Source: Clostridium sp. C8-1-8
GTDB lineage: Bacteria > Bacillota > Clostridia > Clostridiales > Clostridiaceae
Reading direction: 5' to 3'
Length of the DNA: 64,000 nt
Assembly (NCBI RefSeq): GCF_009928445.1
Contig: NZ_JAABNO010000008.1
Span: 1-64,000, forward strand
The position numbers and the translations under genes are program-made. The notes under the pieces are model-generated. The model ran no database searches, had not been told where the DNA came from, and saw only the letters and a list, made by a program, of their open reading frames with translations. Positions 19,826 to 32,600 of this stretch are shown piece after piece (position 1 is the first letter of the stretch; each line of letters begins with the position of its first letter).

Positions 19826-21787
19826 CTAATCCTTTAACAATTCCTTAATCCATACAAGCATTTCTCCTTGTTTACGATTACACCAGTAACAGTATGGAAT
19901 TGCCTTTATAGTGACCTCTTGTAACTTAGGTTTTCTATCACAATATAGCTTATCACCATCCCAGTTTTCATCTGATATACGCTTTCCTTTTGCTATAACT
20001 GTAGTTACTCCACCAAATAATTTTTCTTCAAATTGCTCCTTAGGACTTACTGAAGTATCTACTAAAACATTTGATAAATTTGATCCATTATCTACTTCCT
20101 CTAAACAATATACTAAAGGTCCTTTTTTAATAGCCACTTTGCCAGAATCCGCTCTTACCTTCGGATTTGCATAGATGAATTTTGCAGAAGCTTCAAAGCT
20201 AACTTCAATAGTATCATCCAGGAAGGCTCCATTAATCATTGCATAGCCTTTTTCTATTTCTAAAGTATGAGGCTTTCCATTTATTGAAACTCTATAGTTT
20301 TCAGCGTAATCAGGGATACGAAGTGCCAAAGTTATTTTTTTATCTTTGCTTGACTTTATCTTTAGCTTATAATCATTTGAATTTGGGAAATTTGTCTTAA
20401 AGGATAAGTTTATAGATTTGTCTTCTAGTTCAAAGGTTGTATCATTTGAAATGAAAAGATTAACATAAATAATTTCTTTATCTACCATATATATATACTG
20501 GCCTAAAGATGCTAAGGTCCTTGCTATATTAGGTGGGCAGCAAGCAACTCCAAACCACTTTTGTCTTACTGGTTTAACGTGAGCTTTTGAAGTATTAGGT
20601 ATACAGCTGTCAGGCCAAACTTCTAATGGATTTACGTAAAAGAATTCTTTTCCGTTTAGTCCTATACCAGAAAGCAGTGTATTATATAATGCCCTTTCAA
20701 CTATATCGATATATTTTGATTGCCTTGTAATTTTTGCCATCCTTAAGCCAAATAAGGCTAATCCAATAGTTGCACAGGTTTCGGAATAATTACTGTCATT
20801 AGGCAAATCATAATCTGTTGTAAAACGCTCTAGATATCCAGAAGAACCAATACTACCTGTTATATACATCCTTTTATCTACTATATTGTTCCATAAGCTT
20901 TCACATACCTTTAGCAATTCTAAATCATCATACTCATAGGCTATATCAGCCATGGCACAGTACATATACGTTGCTCTAACAGCATGTCCTTCAGCAGTTA
21001 ACTGTTGTCTAATGGGTTTATGTGATTGAGAATATATAGGCTCATACTTTGAAAACTCCTGAAAGATAAGTTTATACTTATCTGACTTTCTTTCTTCTAA
21101 AAAATAATTTGGAGCTTTTCCTCTTTCATCTAAGAAATATTTTGCTGTATCTATATATTTTCTTTCTTTAGTTACCTCATATAGTTTAACCAAGGCTAAT
21201 TCAATTTCTTGATGCCCAGGATATCCGTGCCTTTTATCCTGCCCTTCACCAAAGGTTTCACAAATAAGATCTGCAAATTTTATCATTACATCTAAGAATT
21301 TTCTTTTACCAGTAGCGTTATAGTAGGCCACTGCAGCCTCTATTAAATGTCCTGCAGTATAAAGTTCATGTCCTTCTGTTAAGTTAGTCCATCTTAGATC
21401 TGGTTCCTTAATGGTAAAGTAAGTATTTATATATCCATCCTCACATTGAGCTTTCGCTATAAGATCAATAGCATAATCAGCTAAATCCTCTAAGTATTCA
21501 TCTCTATCCTCACATAAGGCATAGGCCACTGCTTCCAGCCACTTTGCCACATCAGTATCTTGAAATACCGCACCGCCAAACTCAGCTGTCTTTTCACCTG
21601 CTGCAATCTTAAAATTACTTAAACAATGGCTAGGTGCAGCACCTTCAACCTTGTCATTAAGGATTTCCCACTGATATGGAATTATTACTTCTTTAACAAG
21701 TCTCGTATACTTATTCCAAAATGTATCGTTAATATTTATATTCTGAAGAGGTACTGATTGTAACTTCTTATATTTTGCCTTCTTCAT
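19826..21787 (-). CDS. Beta-L-arabinofuranosidase, glycoside hydrolase family 127
   Basis: The 653-residue protein has no signal peptide and is cytoplasmic. The zinc-thiolate active site of GH127 is complete: Glu336 and Cys338 in SETCATIG, Cys416 and Cys417 in GVACCPPN, with the acid/base candidate Glu320 in GYLERF. In the Bifidobacterium enzyme HypBA1 the same residues are Glu338, Cys340, Cys417, Cys418 and Glu322; one cysteine is the nucleophile. HypBA1 cuts beta-1,2-linked L-arabinofuranose disaccharides from plant hydroxyproline-rich glycoproteins. The (alpha/alpha)6 barrel spans about residues 1-430, followed by beta-domains. It is the first gene of the operon and has a LacI-type site 32 bp upstream of its start. 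Confidence 0.93.
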   Translation of the reverse strand: MKKAKYKKLQSVPLQNININDTFWNKYTRLVKEVIIPYQWEILNDKVEGAAPSHCLSNFKIAAGEKTAEFGGAVFQDTDVAKWLEAVAYALCEDRDEYLEDLADYAIDLIAKAQCEDGYINTYFTIKEPDLRWTNLTEGHELYTAGHLIEAAVAYYNATGKRKFLDVMIKFADLICETFGEGQDKRHGYPGHQEIELALVKLYEVTKERKYIDTAKYFLDERGKAPNYFLEERKSDKYKLIFQEFSKYEPIYSQSHKPIRQQLTAEGHAVRATYMYCAMADIAYEYDDLELLKVCESLWNNIVDKRMYITGSIGSSGYLERFTTDYDLPNDSNYSETCATIGLALFGLRMAKITRQSKYIDIVERALYNTLLSGIGLNGKEFFYVNPLEVWPDSCIPNTSKAHVKPVRQKWFGVACCPPNIARTLASLGQYIYMVDKEIIYVNLFISNDTTFELEDKSINLSFKTNFPNSNDYKLKIKSSKDKKITLALRIPDYAENYRVSINGKPHTLEIEKGYAMINGAFLDDTIEVSFEASAKFIYANPKVRADSGKVAIKKGPLVYCLEEVDNGSNLSNVLVDTSVSPKEQFEEKLFGGVTTVIAKGKRISDENWDGDKLYCDRKPKLQEVTIKAIPYCYWCNRKQGEMLVWIKELLKD

Positions 21788-21818
21788 TATGGTTCCTCCT
21801 AACTATAAATAAAAGTAG

Positions 21819-21830
21819 TAAAACGTTTCA
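21819..21830. promoter_or_regulatory. Candidate LacI-family operator before GH127
   Basis: TAAAACGTTTCA contains the palindrome AAACGTTT, shared with three other sites around lacI. It lies 32 bp upstream of the GH127 start codon, a position where a bound repressor would block transcription. Confidence 0.55.
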
Positions 21831-22041
21831 GTAAAAACTAGTAAAAGTACTATGAAAATCATAATATCTAAATTTCAAGCTGCGTATTTGTTTGTTTTGA
21901 AAACCTTTAAACACCTTACATATTATTTATACAATATTTTCCAGATAAAGCGAACGTTCAAATTTACCTGTTTTAGGAAAATATTTTCTCATACTTCATT
22001 ATTTCTTTTATTATCTTTTCCGTGCTCATATTTAAAATTTA

Positions 22042-22054
22042 TTAAACGTTTTAT
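22042..22054. promoter_or_regulatory. Candidate LacI-family operator, distal
   Basis: TTAAACGTTTTAT is nearly identical to the site upstream of lacI at 23419. It lies 255 bp upstream of the GH127 start and 222 bp from the proximal site, a spacing compatible with looping or with overlap of a distal promoter. Confidence 0.5.
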
Positions 22055-22260
22055 ATAAAATAATTAATTTTCTTTTTTATTTATAATCTTTTAAATTATT
22101 TCATATACTTAATAAAAGATTTTATATAATACTATGCTGATTTAGTATCATTAGCTGGATACTTTATATCTTCAAACTTTCCTCCAAAAATCAGAGGATT
22201 TTTCTAAATATATTGAGGATTAAAGTAGTAATTAGACAATTTATACTCCGTATTAGCAAA

Positions 22261-22307
22261 TATAAAGGCTATAACATAACTTCACACCTTATGTTATAGC
22301 CTTTATA
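22261..22307 (-). terminator. Terminator of lacI
   Basis: Perfect 19-bp stem (TATAAAGGCTATAACATAA and its complement at 22289-22307) with a 9-nt loop, 59 bp after the lacI stop. It separates lacI transcription from the arabinoside operon. Confidence 0.85.
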
Positions 22308-22365
22308 TTCATTAGATAAAATTGCAGTAACCTTTTAACTATGTTTGAATTCTTCATTAGATCTT

Positions 22366-23406
22366 CTATTCTTCTATTTTATTTACAGAATATCTTTCTT
22401 TTAAATCACAATAAATCTTATACGTTTTATCAGTTAATTTAATTTGAGGATTTTGAATCATATCTATCAGTATTTCAGCAGACTTTTTGCCTATTTTAGA
22501 CAAAGGCAGAGCAACTGTAGTTAATGCTGGAGTATAAGCTTCACTTATTTGTTGATTATCAAAGCCCACCAAAGAGACATCTTTTCCTACTTTTAGATTT
22601 AGTTCATTAATATAATCATATACTCCTCCGGCCATTACATCATTCATGGCAAAAATAGCGGTAACTCCTAAGCCTAAAAGAGTTTTACTTCCCTCATACC
22701 CAGACCTTCGCTCCCAATCTCCTGAATATACAAGCTTGGGATTGTATAAAATCTTATTATCAAATAGTGCCCTCTGATATCCTATAAGTCTTTGGTTAGT
22801 GTGCATACTCTTACCTAATCCGCAGATAAGTCCTATATTTCTGTGACCAGAGTTAATCAATTTGCAGGTTATTTCATAAGCTCCTTGTTCATCATCGAAA
22901 ATAACAGAGGGAATTTCTTCATTGGAGGTATATGAATACGCTGTTACTATGGGCAATTTAAAATCATTAGGTATACACATTATTTCTCTACAATGACAAC
23001 CTATATAGATTATACCTTCAACTCTTTTAGATCTCATCATTTTAAATTCTTCTATTACATTATCGTAATATTTATTTTCTGTATAAAACGTTTTATCATA
23101 TTTTCTATATAATCTTAAGTTGCCTAGAACAAATTGATAATCATGCTCCTCACAGTATTCATTTATTCCATCAACAATTTCTGCCGTATTAAATACTGTT
23201 AAATCTTCTGTTATTATCCCAATGGTTTTACTATTCTTTTGTTTTAAGTTCTTTGCAATTACATTTGGTGTGTAATCCAGTAATTTTATAGTTTCTAGCA
23301 CTCTTTTTTTTGTATCCTCACCAACTCCTGGCTTATCATTGATTACATTGGATACAGTAGCTATAGAGACTCCACTTTGTTTCGCAATTTCTTTAATACT
23401 TGCCAT
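22366..23406 (-). CDS. LacI-family transcriptional regulator of the arabinoside operon
   Basis: The 346-residue protein has the classic LacI N-terminus: helix-turn-helix IKEIAKQSGVSIATVSNVIN (residues 4-23), a hinge helix near NVIAKNLKQKNSKTIG, and a periplasmic-binding-protein-like sugar-sensing core up to about residue 335. The start follows AGGTGG. It lies upstream of, and in the same direction as, the GH127-ABC-GH51 operon but is separated by a terminator, so it has its own promoter. A TTAAACGTTTTAA site 13 bp upstream of its start codon suggests autoregulation. The inducer is probably L-arabinose or an arabinoside, by context only. Confidence 0.92.
   Translation of the reverse strand: MASIKEIAKQSGVSIATVSNVINDKPGVGEDTKKRVLETIKLLDYTPNVIAKNLKQKNSKTIGIITEDLTVFNTAEIVDGINEYCEEHDYQFVLGNLRLYRKYDKTFYTENKYYDNVIEEFKMMRSKRVEGIIYIGCHCREIMCIPNDFKLPIVTAYSYTSNEEIPSVIFDDEQGAYEITCKLINSGHRNIGLICGLGKSMHTNQRLIGYQRALFDNKILYNPKLVYSGDWERRSGYEGSKTLLGLGVTAIFAMNDVMAGGVYDYINELNLKVGKDVSLVGFDNQQISEAYTPALTTVALPLSKIGKKSAEILIDMIQNPQIKLTDKTYKIYCDLKERYSVNKIEE
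23083..23096. promoter_or_regulatory. Operator-like palindrome inside the lacI coding region
   Basis: ATAAAACGTTTTAT is a perfect 14-bp palindrome with the same AAACGTTT core as the other three sites. It lies within the codons for YDKTFYT. It may act as an auxiliary or roadblock site; chance is possible because the codons fit the protein. Confidence 0.35.
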
Positions 23407-23418
23407 AGCACCACCTAC

Positions 23419-23431
23419 TTAAACGTTTTAA
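23419..23431. promoter_or_regulatory. Candidate LacI-family operator before lacI
   Basis: TTAAACGTTTTAA lies just upstream of the lacI ribosome binding site, where bound repressor would limit its own synthesis. Core identical to the sites before GH127. Confidence 0.6.
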
Positions 23432-23582
23432 CATAATTTTACCAAATATGTATTTTTCAATCAACAGTAATTTAATATTATTATATTTATAATTTAAGTT
23501 ATGCTTTTTCTTTTTTTACTGCTTCAAGACCGTCAAATTACAGTTTTGGCAAGAAAAAGTTATATTTCCTAGACAGTAAAAA

Positions 23583-23617
23583 AAAATTCACTGAAGAAAA
23601 TTACTTCAGTGAATTTT
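23583..23617 (-). terminator. Terminator of the giant surface-protein gene
   Basis: Perfect 14-bp stem (AAAATTCACTGAAG / CTTCAGTGAATTTT) with a 7-nt loop, followed by T residues on the minus strand, about 40 bp after the stop codon. Confidence 0.85.
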
Positions 23618-23655
23618 TAATTTAGACTAGGTTTAATTTCAACACATTAATTTAA

Positions 23656-26600
23656 TTAGTTTTTCTTTTTAGTTAAAGTTATTCCAACACCAGAAGCTAC
23701 CATCATAAGCCCTAAAATACTTAGTGTATTAAAATCTACTACTGATCCTGTTTTTGGAAGTTCTTGAATTATAGTAGCAGTTTTTTCAGGTTGTGGTGTT
23801 TCTTTAATAGGTTCAACTGGTTTACTAACTATTGGTGTAGTCACAGTTGGTTTCTTAACTTGGTTCATTGAGATATCTCTTTTTACTATGTTCTTTTCAA
23901 CAGAAATAGTTTCACTTACAAAAGTATCATATCCATCTTTAGTTGCTACCAAATAGTAATCTGCTTCTGGGAATACCATAAATGCATACTTACCGTTGAC
24001 ATCATCAATTTGTGGATTTTCATTGTCCGCTGGAGCGAATCCAGGTACTTTTGGTAAGTCTACCAAAGTATTAGGTTTTCTTCCTGCAGCTCTGTTTCTT
24101 TCTGTATCAGCATAGTAAAGTTGAACTCTAACTCCATCAATAATTCCATTCGTTATTGAATCTGTTATTGTACCATATGGGTCAATAAGCATTGAGGTTA
24201 GGTTTATCTGTCCATCTGTATTTACATTTACATTGGCAGTTCCAATGGCTATTCTTTGTCCAGATGGGAAGGTGTAGTTTATCGCTATGGTATAGCTCTT
24301 ACCTTTCTCCAATCCTTCTGCTTCGAATACTCCATTTACAAAGGAAGCTTTTACATTGCCAGCACTGCTTCCGTCTGCCTTATTTAATACTTCAATACTA
24401 AACAATGAAGTATCCTTAAGCATTGCTACTTTTCCATCAGTTTGCTTTGAAAGAATAACACCAGCCACAGTTTCCTCAGAAGAATACTGCTCTGTTTTGT
24501 TTCCTGATATACTTCCTACTTTATTATTTTGAGTAAATTTAACATTTTCATAAGTATTTCCAACCTTAACTGGTTTTGTTATCTCAACCTTATAATCTGT
24601 ATTTCCTCTTGGAATCGCTATTGTATATTTACCGTCAGCTCCTGTTATTACCTTTGAATAAAAGTCAGCTATGCCATCTCCATCAAAATCCTTTGATACT
24701 TCTACCAAAGCGTTGCTTATTGGTTGATTAGTATCATTGTCTATAACAACTCCAACGATAACTCCTGGTTCAAAGGTCATTATGATTTGATCAAAAGCTT
24801 GTAGATTATGTGCTTTATCGTCAACAGAAGCACTTACATGTATTTTTTGCGGCTCTGTTCCAGATACATTTGCTGATTTAAATACAACTTTTGCAATTCC
24901 ATCTTTATCTGTAACTGCAACTGCACCATTAGGGAAGTTTCCAGCATCTGCTGAGAAGTTAACCTGAACATTTGCCACTGGATTGTTATTGCTATCCACT
25001 ACCCTTGTGGTTAATACAGAAGTTGAAATTCCGTCGCCTAGTATAGTGTTTGGTGAAGCTGTTAAGTTTAAACTGTAAGTTAAGGCATCAGATACTTGGA
25101 AGTCTTTTCTTACGGTATAATCTGTTTCACTACTTGGTTCTACATCAAATTCATCATTTATTGTCTTAAACTGTGAATTGGAAACTCTAAAATCATATAT
25201 ACCTAACTTAACATTATTTATAGCATAATTACCCTGTGCATCAGTAGTTGTAGTATAAATTAAACGTCCTGCTAGGTCACTTAATTGTATAGTTGTGTTA
25301 GGAACAACATTACCTGTAGATATATCTCTAACAGTACCAACTAAATCAGCTCTATCTCTTATAGTTATGTTTATTGTTGATATTGCTGTTTTGCCATGAC
25401 CATCTGATACTTCAACTGTAAAGCTATCGCTACCTGCATAGTTGAAGTTTGGAGTGTATGTCCATGTACCATTACTGCTAACTATTACATAACCATTGTT
25501 CGCTTGTGATCTTAAAGTATATTGTAAAGCATCCCCGTCAACATCAGTTCCTTGTACTCTGCTTGATATTGATTTATTGTATGGTGTTGTCTTATCGTAG
25601 TTTGGCACAGTTGGAGCGTCATTAACTGGATTTACAATAATATTTACTGTAGCCGTTGCTGTTCCACCATGACCATCACTTATAGTGTAAGTAAAGCTAT
25701 CATTACCGTTGTAATTAGTAACTGGCGTATATTTCACTGTACCGTCGGGATTAATAGCTACATTACCATGAGATGGATTAGTAACCGCTGTAACTGTTAA
25801 AGCATCATTATTTGCATCCTTATCATTATTAAGAATATCAATGTTTACTGAAGCATCTTCATCAGTAGTTATAGAATCATTTATAGCTACTGGAGGAGTA
25901 TCAACTACTATTTTAACAGTAGATATTGTAGAAACTCCTTTTCCATCTTCAACTTTGACTGTAAAGCTATCTGCTCCACTAAAATCTTTACTTGGAGTAT
26001 ATACCCAAGTTCCATCCTTGTTCACTGTTACAGTTCCATGGCTTGGATCACCTGCTTTACTATAAGTTAGTACATCCCCATCAGCATCTGAAGCTACAAC
26101 TTTGTCTGAAACTGATTTGTTGTAGTCAGTCTTTTCCTCGTAATTTCCAACAATAGGTGTGGCATTTACATCAACACTGACAGTTGCAGTGGATATACCA
26201 TTATGCCCATCACTTATTGTGTAAGTAAAGAATTCTTTACCATGATAACCTGCATTTGGTGTATATGATATGGTTCCATCAAGGTTTACAACTACTTTTC
26301 CGTGCTGTGGCTCAGTTACTGATATTATGCTTAGGGAATCCTTATCTAAATCAGTGTCATTTGAAAGTACATCTATCTTAACAGTTGTGCTCTCATTAGT
26401 TTTTGCTTCATCATTGACTGCTACTGGAGGAGTATCTACCTTAACAGTTATAGTAGATGTAACCACACCACCATGTCCATCTTCAGCCTGTACTTTAAAG
26501 CTGTCAGTTCCACTAAAATCTTCATTTGGAGTATATGTCCAAGTTCCATCCTGATTAACTATTACTGTTCCATTACTTGGGTCACTAGCTTTACTATAGC

Positions 26601-29600
26601 TTAAGCTATCTCCGTCTACGTCTGAAGCTATAACCTTGTCTGAAACAGGTTTGTTGAAGTCTGTTTTTTCTCCATAGTTACCTACTGTAGGTAATGAGTC
26701 AACTTTTAAATTTACTATAGATATAGCTGTTCCACCATGACCATCGTTAACTAGAACTTTAAAACTATCAGTACCGCTAAAGTCTTTGCTTGGTGTATAT
26801 GTCCAAGTTCCATCACTATTTACTACTACTGAACCATGGCTTGGATCAGTTTCTTTACTATATGTTAAGGTATCTCCATTAGCATCAGTAGCTACGATCT
26901 TGTCTGATACTGGTTTATTAAAGTCTGTATTCTTATTATAGTTACCTACTGCTGGAGGTGTGTCTACTGTTACTGATATTGTTGATATGGTAGTTCCACC
27001 ATGTCCATCGTTAACTTTTACAGTAAAGCTATCAGCACCACTAAAGTCTTTATTTGGTGTGTAAATCCATGTTCCATCGTTGTTTACTACAACAGTGCCA
27101 TGGCTTGGATCAGTTTCTTTGCTATATGTTAATGCATCTCCGTTAGCATCAGTAGCTATAATCCTATCTAATACGGACTTATTAAAGTCTGCACTCTTAT
27201 CGTAGTTACCTACTGCTGGAGGTGTGTCTACTGTTACTGATATTGTCGACATCGCAGTTCCACCATGTCCGTCATTTACTTTTACAGTAAAGCTATCTGT
27301 ACCACTAAAATCTTTATTTGGTGTATATGTCCAAGTTCCATCATTATTTACTACTACTGAACCATGGCTTGGATCACTTATTTTACTGTAAGTTAATCTA
27401 TCTCCATCTTTATCTTCACCCATAAGTTTATCTGAAACAGCCTTGTTAAAGTCTGCTCTTTCATCATAGTTTGTTAAAGTAGGTATTGAATTTACCCTTA
27501 CATTTATTGTAGATATTGCAGTACCACCATGATCATCTGATACTTTTATTGTAAAGCTATCATAACCTACATAGTCAGTATCAGGTGTATAAACATAGCT
27601 TCCATCTGGATTTACAACAACTGAGCCATGAGATGGATTACTTGCTTTAGCAAAGGTTAACACATCTTCGATATCAGCATCACTAGCGATCACCTTATCT
27701 TTTAATTCGGCATTCACATTTATTTCTTTATAGAAGCTTGGTATCATAGGTATTGCATTAACTTTAATAGTTACATGAGCTGTTGCTGTTCCATTGTGAC
27801 CATCACTTATAGTATAAGTAAAGTCTTCTGTACCAGAATAGCCTGAATTTGGAGTATAGGTTATAGTCCCATCTCCATTTATTACTGCTTTTCCATGCTG
27901 AGGCTGAGAAACTGTAATTACACTTAACAGATCCTTGTCCACATCGCTATCATTTCCAAGTACATCTATATCCACAGAATTATCTTGATTAATAGCTTTG
28001 AAATCATTCACTGCCACTGGTGGTGTATTTACTTTAATCTTCACTAATGAGGTTGCAGAACCACCATGTCCATCCTCTATTTTCACAGTAAAGCTATCTG
28101 TACCACTAAAATCTTCATTTGGAGTATATGTCCAAGTTCCATCTTGATTTACTATTACTGTTCCATTACTTGGGTCACTAGCTTTACTATAGCTTAAGCT
28201 ATCTCCATCTACATCTGAAGCTATAACCTTGTCTGAAACAGCTTTGTTGAAGTCTGTTTTTTCTCCATAGTTACCTACTATAGGTAATGAGTCAACTTTT
28301 AAGTTTACTATAGATATAGCAGTTTCCCCGTGTCCATCATTAACTTTTACAGTAAAGCTATCAGCACCACTAAAGTCCTTATTTGGAGTGTATGTCCAAG
28401 TTCCATCATTATTTACTACTACTGAACCATGACTTGGATCATTTTCTTTGCTATATGTTAATGTATCTTCGTTAGCATCAGTAGCTATAATCCTATCTGA
28501 TACTGACTTATTGAAGTCTGTATTCTTATCATAGTTACCTACTACTGGAGGTGTGTCTACTGTTACTGATATTGTTGATATAGCTGTTCCACCATGACCA
28601 TCGTTAACTTTTACAGTAAAGCTATCAGCACCACTAAAGTCTTTATTTGGTGTGTAAGTCCATGTTCCATCGTTGTTTACTACAACAGTGCCATGGCTTG
28701 GATCATTTTCTTTACTATATATTAATATATCTCCGTTAGCATCAGTAGCTACTATCTTATCTGATACGGAATTATTAAAGTCTGCACTCTTATCATAGTT
28801 ACCTACTGCTGGAGGTGTGTCTACTGTTACTGATATTGTTGATATGGTAGTTCCACCATGACCATCATTAACTTTTACAGTAAAGCTATCAGCACCACTA
28901 AAGTCTTTATTTGGTGTGTAAGTCCATGTTCCATCGTTGTTTACTACAACAGTGCCATGGCTTGGATCAGTTTCTTTACTATATGTTAAGGTATCTCCAT
29001 TAGCATCAGTAGCTATAATCCTATCTGATACGGACTTATTAAAGTCTACACTCTTATCATAGTTGACTACTGATGGAGGTGTATCTACTGTTACTGATAT
29101 TGTTGAAATTGAAGTTCCACCATGTCCGTCATTTACTTTTACAGTAAAGCTATCAGCCCCGCTGAAATCTCTATTTGGTGTATAAGTCCATGTTCCATCT
29201 TCGTTAACTACTACTGAACCATGACTTGGATCACTTATTTTACTGTAAGTTAATCTATCTCCATCTTTATCTTCACCCATAAGCTTATCTGAAACAGCCT
29301 TGTTAAAATCTGCTCTTTCATAATAGTTTGTTAAAGTAGGTATTGAATTTACCCTTACATTTATTGTAGATATTGCAGTACCACCATGATTATCTGATAC
29401 TTTTATTGTAAAGCTATCATAACCTACATAGTCAGTATCAGGTGTATAAACATAGCTTCCATCTGGATTTACAACAACTGAGCCATGAGATGGATTACTT
29501 GCTTTAGCAAAGGTTAACACATCTTCGATATCAGCATCACTAGCGATCACCTTATCTTTTAATTCGGCATTCACATTTATTTCTTTATAGAAGCTTGGTA

Positions 29601-32600
29601 TCATAGGTATTGCATTAACTTTAATAGTTACATGAGCTGTTGCTGTTCCATTGTGACCATCACTTATAGTATAAGTAAAGTCTTCTGTGCCAGAATAACC
29701 TGTATTTGGAGTATAGGTTATAGTCCAATCTCCATTTACTACTGCTTTTCCATGCTGAGGCTGAGAAACTGTAATTACACTTAACAGGTCCTTATCCTTA
29801 TCACTATCATTTCCAAGTACATCTATATCCACAGAATTATCTTGATTAATAGCCTTGAAATCATCTACTGCCACTGGTGGTGTATTTACTTTAATCATCA
29901 CCAATGAGGTCGCAGAACCACCATGTCCGTCATTAACTTTTATTGTAAAGCTATCTGTACCACTAAAATCTTCATTTGGAGTATATGTCCAAGTTCCATC
30001 TTCGTTAACTACTACTATTCCATGAGTTGGATCACTAGCTTTACTATATCTTAAGATATCTCCGTTAGCATCAGTAGCTGTAGCCTTATCTGATACTGAC
30101 TTATTAAAGTCTGCATTCTTATTGTAGTTACCTACTGCTGGAGGTGTGTCTACTGTTACTGATACTGTTGATATTTCAACTCCACCGTGTCCATCATCAA
30201 CTTTTACAGTAAAACTATCTGCACCACTAAAGTCCTTATCTGGAGTGTATATCCAAGTTCCGTCATTATTTACTACGACCATACCATGGTTTGGATCAGT
30301 TTCTTTGCTATATGCTAATGCATCTCCGTTAGCATCAGTAGCTATAATCCTATCTGATATTGACTTATTGAAGTCTATATTCTTATCGTAGTTACCTACT
30401 GCTGGAGGTGTATTAACTGTAACTGATATTGTTGAAATTGCAGTACCACCATGTCCATCATCTACCTTTACAGTGAAGCTATCTGCTCCGCTGAAGTTCT
30501 TATTCGGTGTATAAGTCCAAGTTCCATCTTCGTTAACTATTACAGTACCATGACTTGGGTCATTTTCCTTGCTATATGTCAGTTTATCTTCGTTAACATC
30601 AATAGCTGTAATCTTATCTGATACTGACTTATTGAAATCAGCTTTTCTATCATAGTTACTTACTACAGGAGGAGTATCTACTGTTACTGATATTGTTGAT
30701 ATCGCAGTTCCACCATGTCCATCACTAACTTTTACAGTAAAGCTATCTGCTCCGCTAAAATCCTTATTTGATGTATATGTCCAAGCTCCATCTTCGTTAA
30801 CCACTACTGAACCATTAGCAGGATCATTTTCTTTACTATATATTAAGGTATCTCCATTGGCATCAGTAGCTTCGATCTTGTCTGATACTGACTTATTAAA
30901 GTCTACATTCTTGTCATAGTTACCTACTGCTGGAGGTGTATTAACTGTAACTGATATTGTTGAAATTGCAGTTCCACCATGTCCATCATTTACTTTTATG
31001 GTAAAGCTATCTGCTCCGCTGAAATCCTTATTTGGCGTATATGTCCAAGTTCCATCTTCGTTAACTACTACTATTCCATGACTTGGATCACTAGCTTTAC
31101 TATAGCTTAAGGTATCTCCGTTAGCATCAGTAGCTGTAGCCTTATCTGATACTGACTTATTAAAGTCTGCATTCTTATCGTAGTTACCTACTGTTGGAGG
31201 TGTATCTACTGTTACTGATACTGTTGATATTTCAACTCCCCCGTGTCCATCATCAACTTTTACAGTAAAACTATCTGCACCACTAAAGTCCTTATCTGGA
31301 GTATAAGTCCAAGTTCCATCATTATTTACTACTACTGTACCATGAGTTGGATTACTCTCTTTGCTATATGTTAATGCATCTCCGTTAGCATCAGTAGCTA
31401 TAATCCTATCTGATATTGACTTATTGAAGTCTACATTCTTATCGTAGTTACCTACTGCTGGAGGTGTATCTACTGTTACTGATACTGTTGATATTTCAAC
31501 TCCACCGTGTCCATCATCAACTTTAATAGTAAAACTATCTGCACCACTAAAGTCCTTATCTGGAGTGTATATCCAAGTTCCGTCATTATTTACTACTACT
31601 GTACCATGAGTTGGATTACTCTCTTTGCTATATGTTAATGCATCTCCATTAGCATCAGTAGCTGTAACCTTATCTGATACTGGCTTATTAAAGTCTGCAT
31701 TCTTATCGTAGTTACCTACTGTTGGAGGTGTATCTACTGTTACTGATATTGTTGATATCGCAGTTCCACCATGTCCATCCTCTACCTTTACAGTGAAGCT
31801 ATCTGCTCCGCTGAAGTCCTTATTCGGTGTATAAGTCCAAGTTCCATCTTCGTTAACCATTACTGTACCATTACTTGGATCATTTTCTTTTGAATAAGCT
31901 AATTTATCTCCATCTGCATCAGTTGAAACTACCTTATCAGTAAGAGGAGTATTAAACTCAACCTTCTTATCATAATTTTCACCTACTGGTAGAGCATTGA
32001 CACTAACATTTACTTTAGCAGTAGTTGTTACACCATTGCCATCAGTAATTGTATATGTAAAAGCATCTGCTCCATGATAACCTAAATTAGGAGTATATGT
32101 TATAGTCCCATCTAAATTCACAAAAGCCTTTCCAAAAAGTGGGCTTGTCACTGAAGTTATATGTAACAAATCACCGTCTACATCACTATCATTATCCAGC
32201 ACTTTAATGATAACTGGTAATTTCTCATTAGTTTTAGCTACATCATCCACAGCTATTGGGGCATCATTAACAGGTGTTATTGTAATATTTACCTTTGCAT
32301 TATTAGCTGAATAGATTACGCCATTACTTCCTATCCAATCAAAGTTTGCACTACCATTCCAATCTTTATTTGGTACAAAAACTAAACCTCCTAAATCCTC
32401 TACAGATATTTCTTGATTCAAGGTTACTGCTGTTCCATTAAGATTAAGTTGCCCATTACTTGGAAGACTTGTAACTTTAATTTTACTAAGATTGTTAGTA
32501 GTTCCAGCTTGAAATTTATTTATGAAGTCTGTTGCAACAAAAGCTATATTAGTATCTTCATTTCCACTCTTACTAAAATCAGAAACTGTCGGTGTAACTT

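Larger units (their letters stand above)
21788..22365. other. Control region upstream of the arabinoside operon
   Basis: This 578-bp gap has no gene; a small plus-strand ORF at 21852 lacks support. It carries two AAACGTTT-type operator candidates (21819-21830 and 22042-22054) and the lacI terminator (22261-22307). The operon promoter must lie between about 21830 and 22260, but I could not choose one pair of hexamers with confidence. Confidence 0.6.
25360..32270 (-). repeat. Tandem array of about 26 repeats of roughly 265 bp
   Basis: The repeats code for the Ig/cadherin-like domains of the giant protein. Adjacent units are so alike at DNA level that the array should be prone to unequal recombination and to assembly collapse, so the copy number given here may not be stable. 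Confidence 0.85.
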
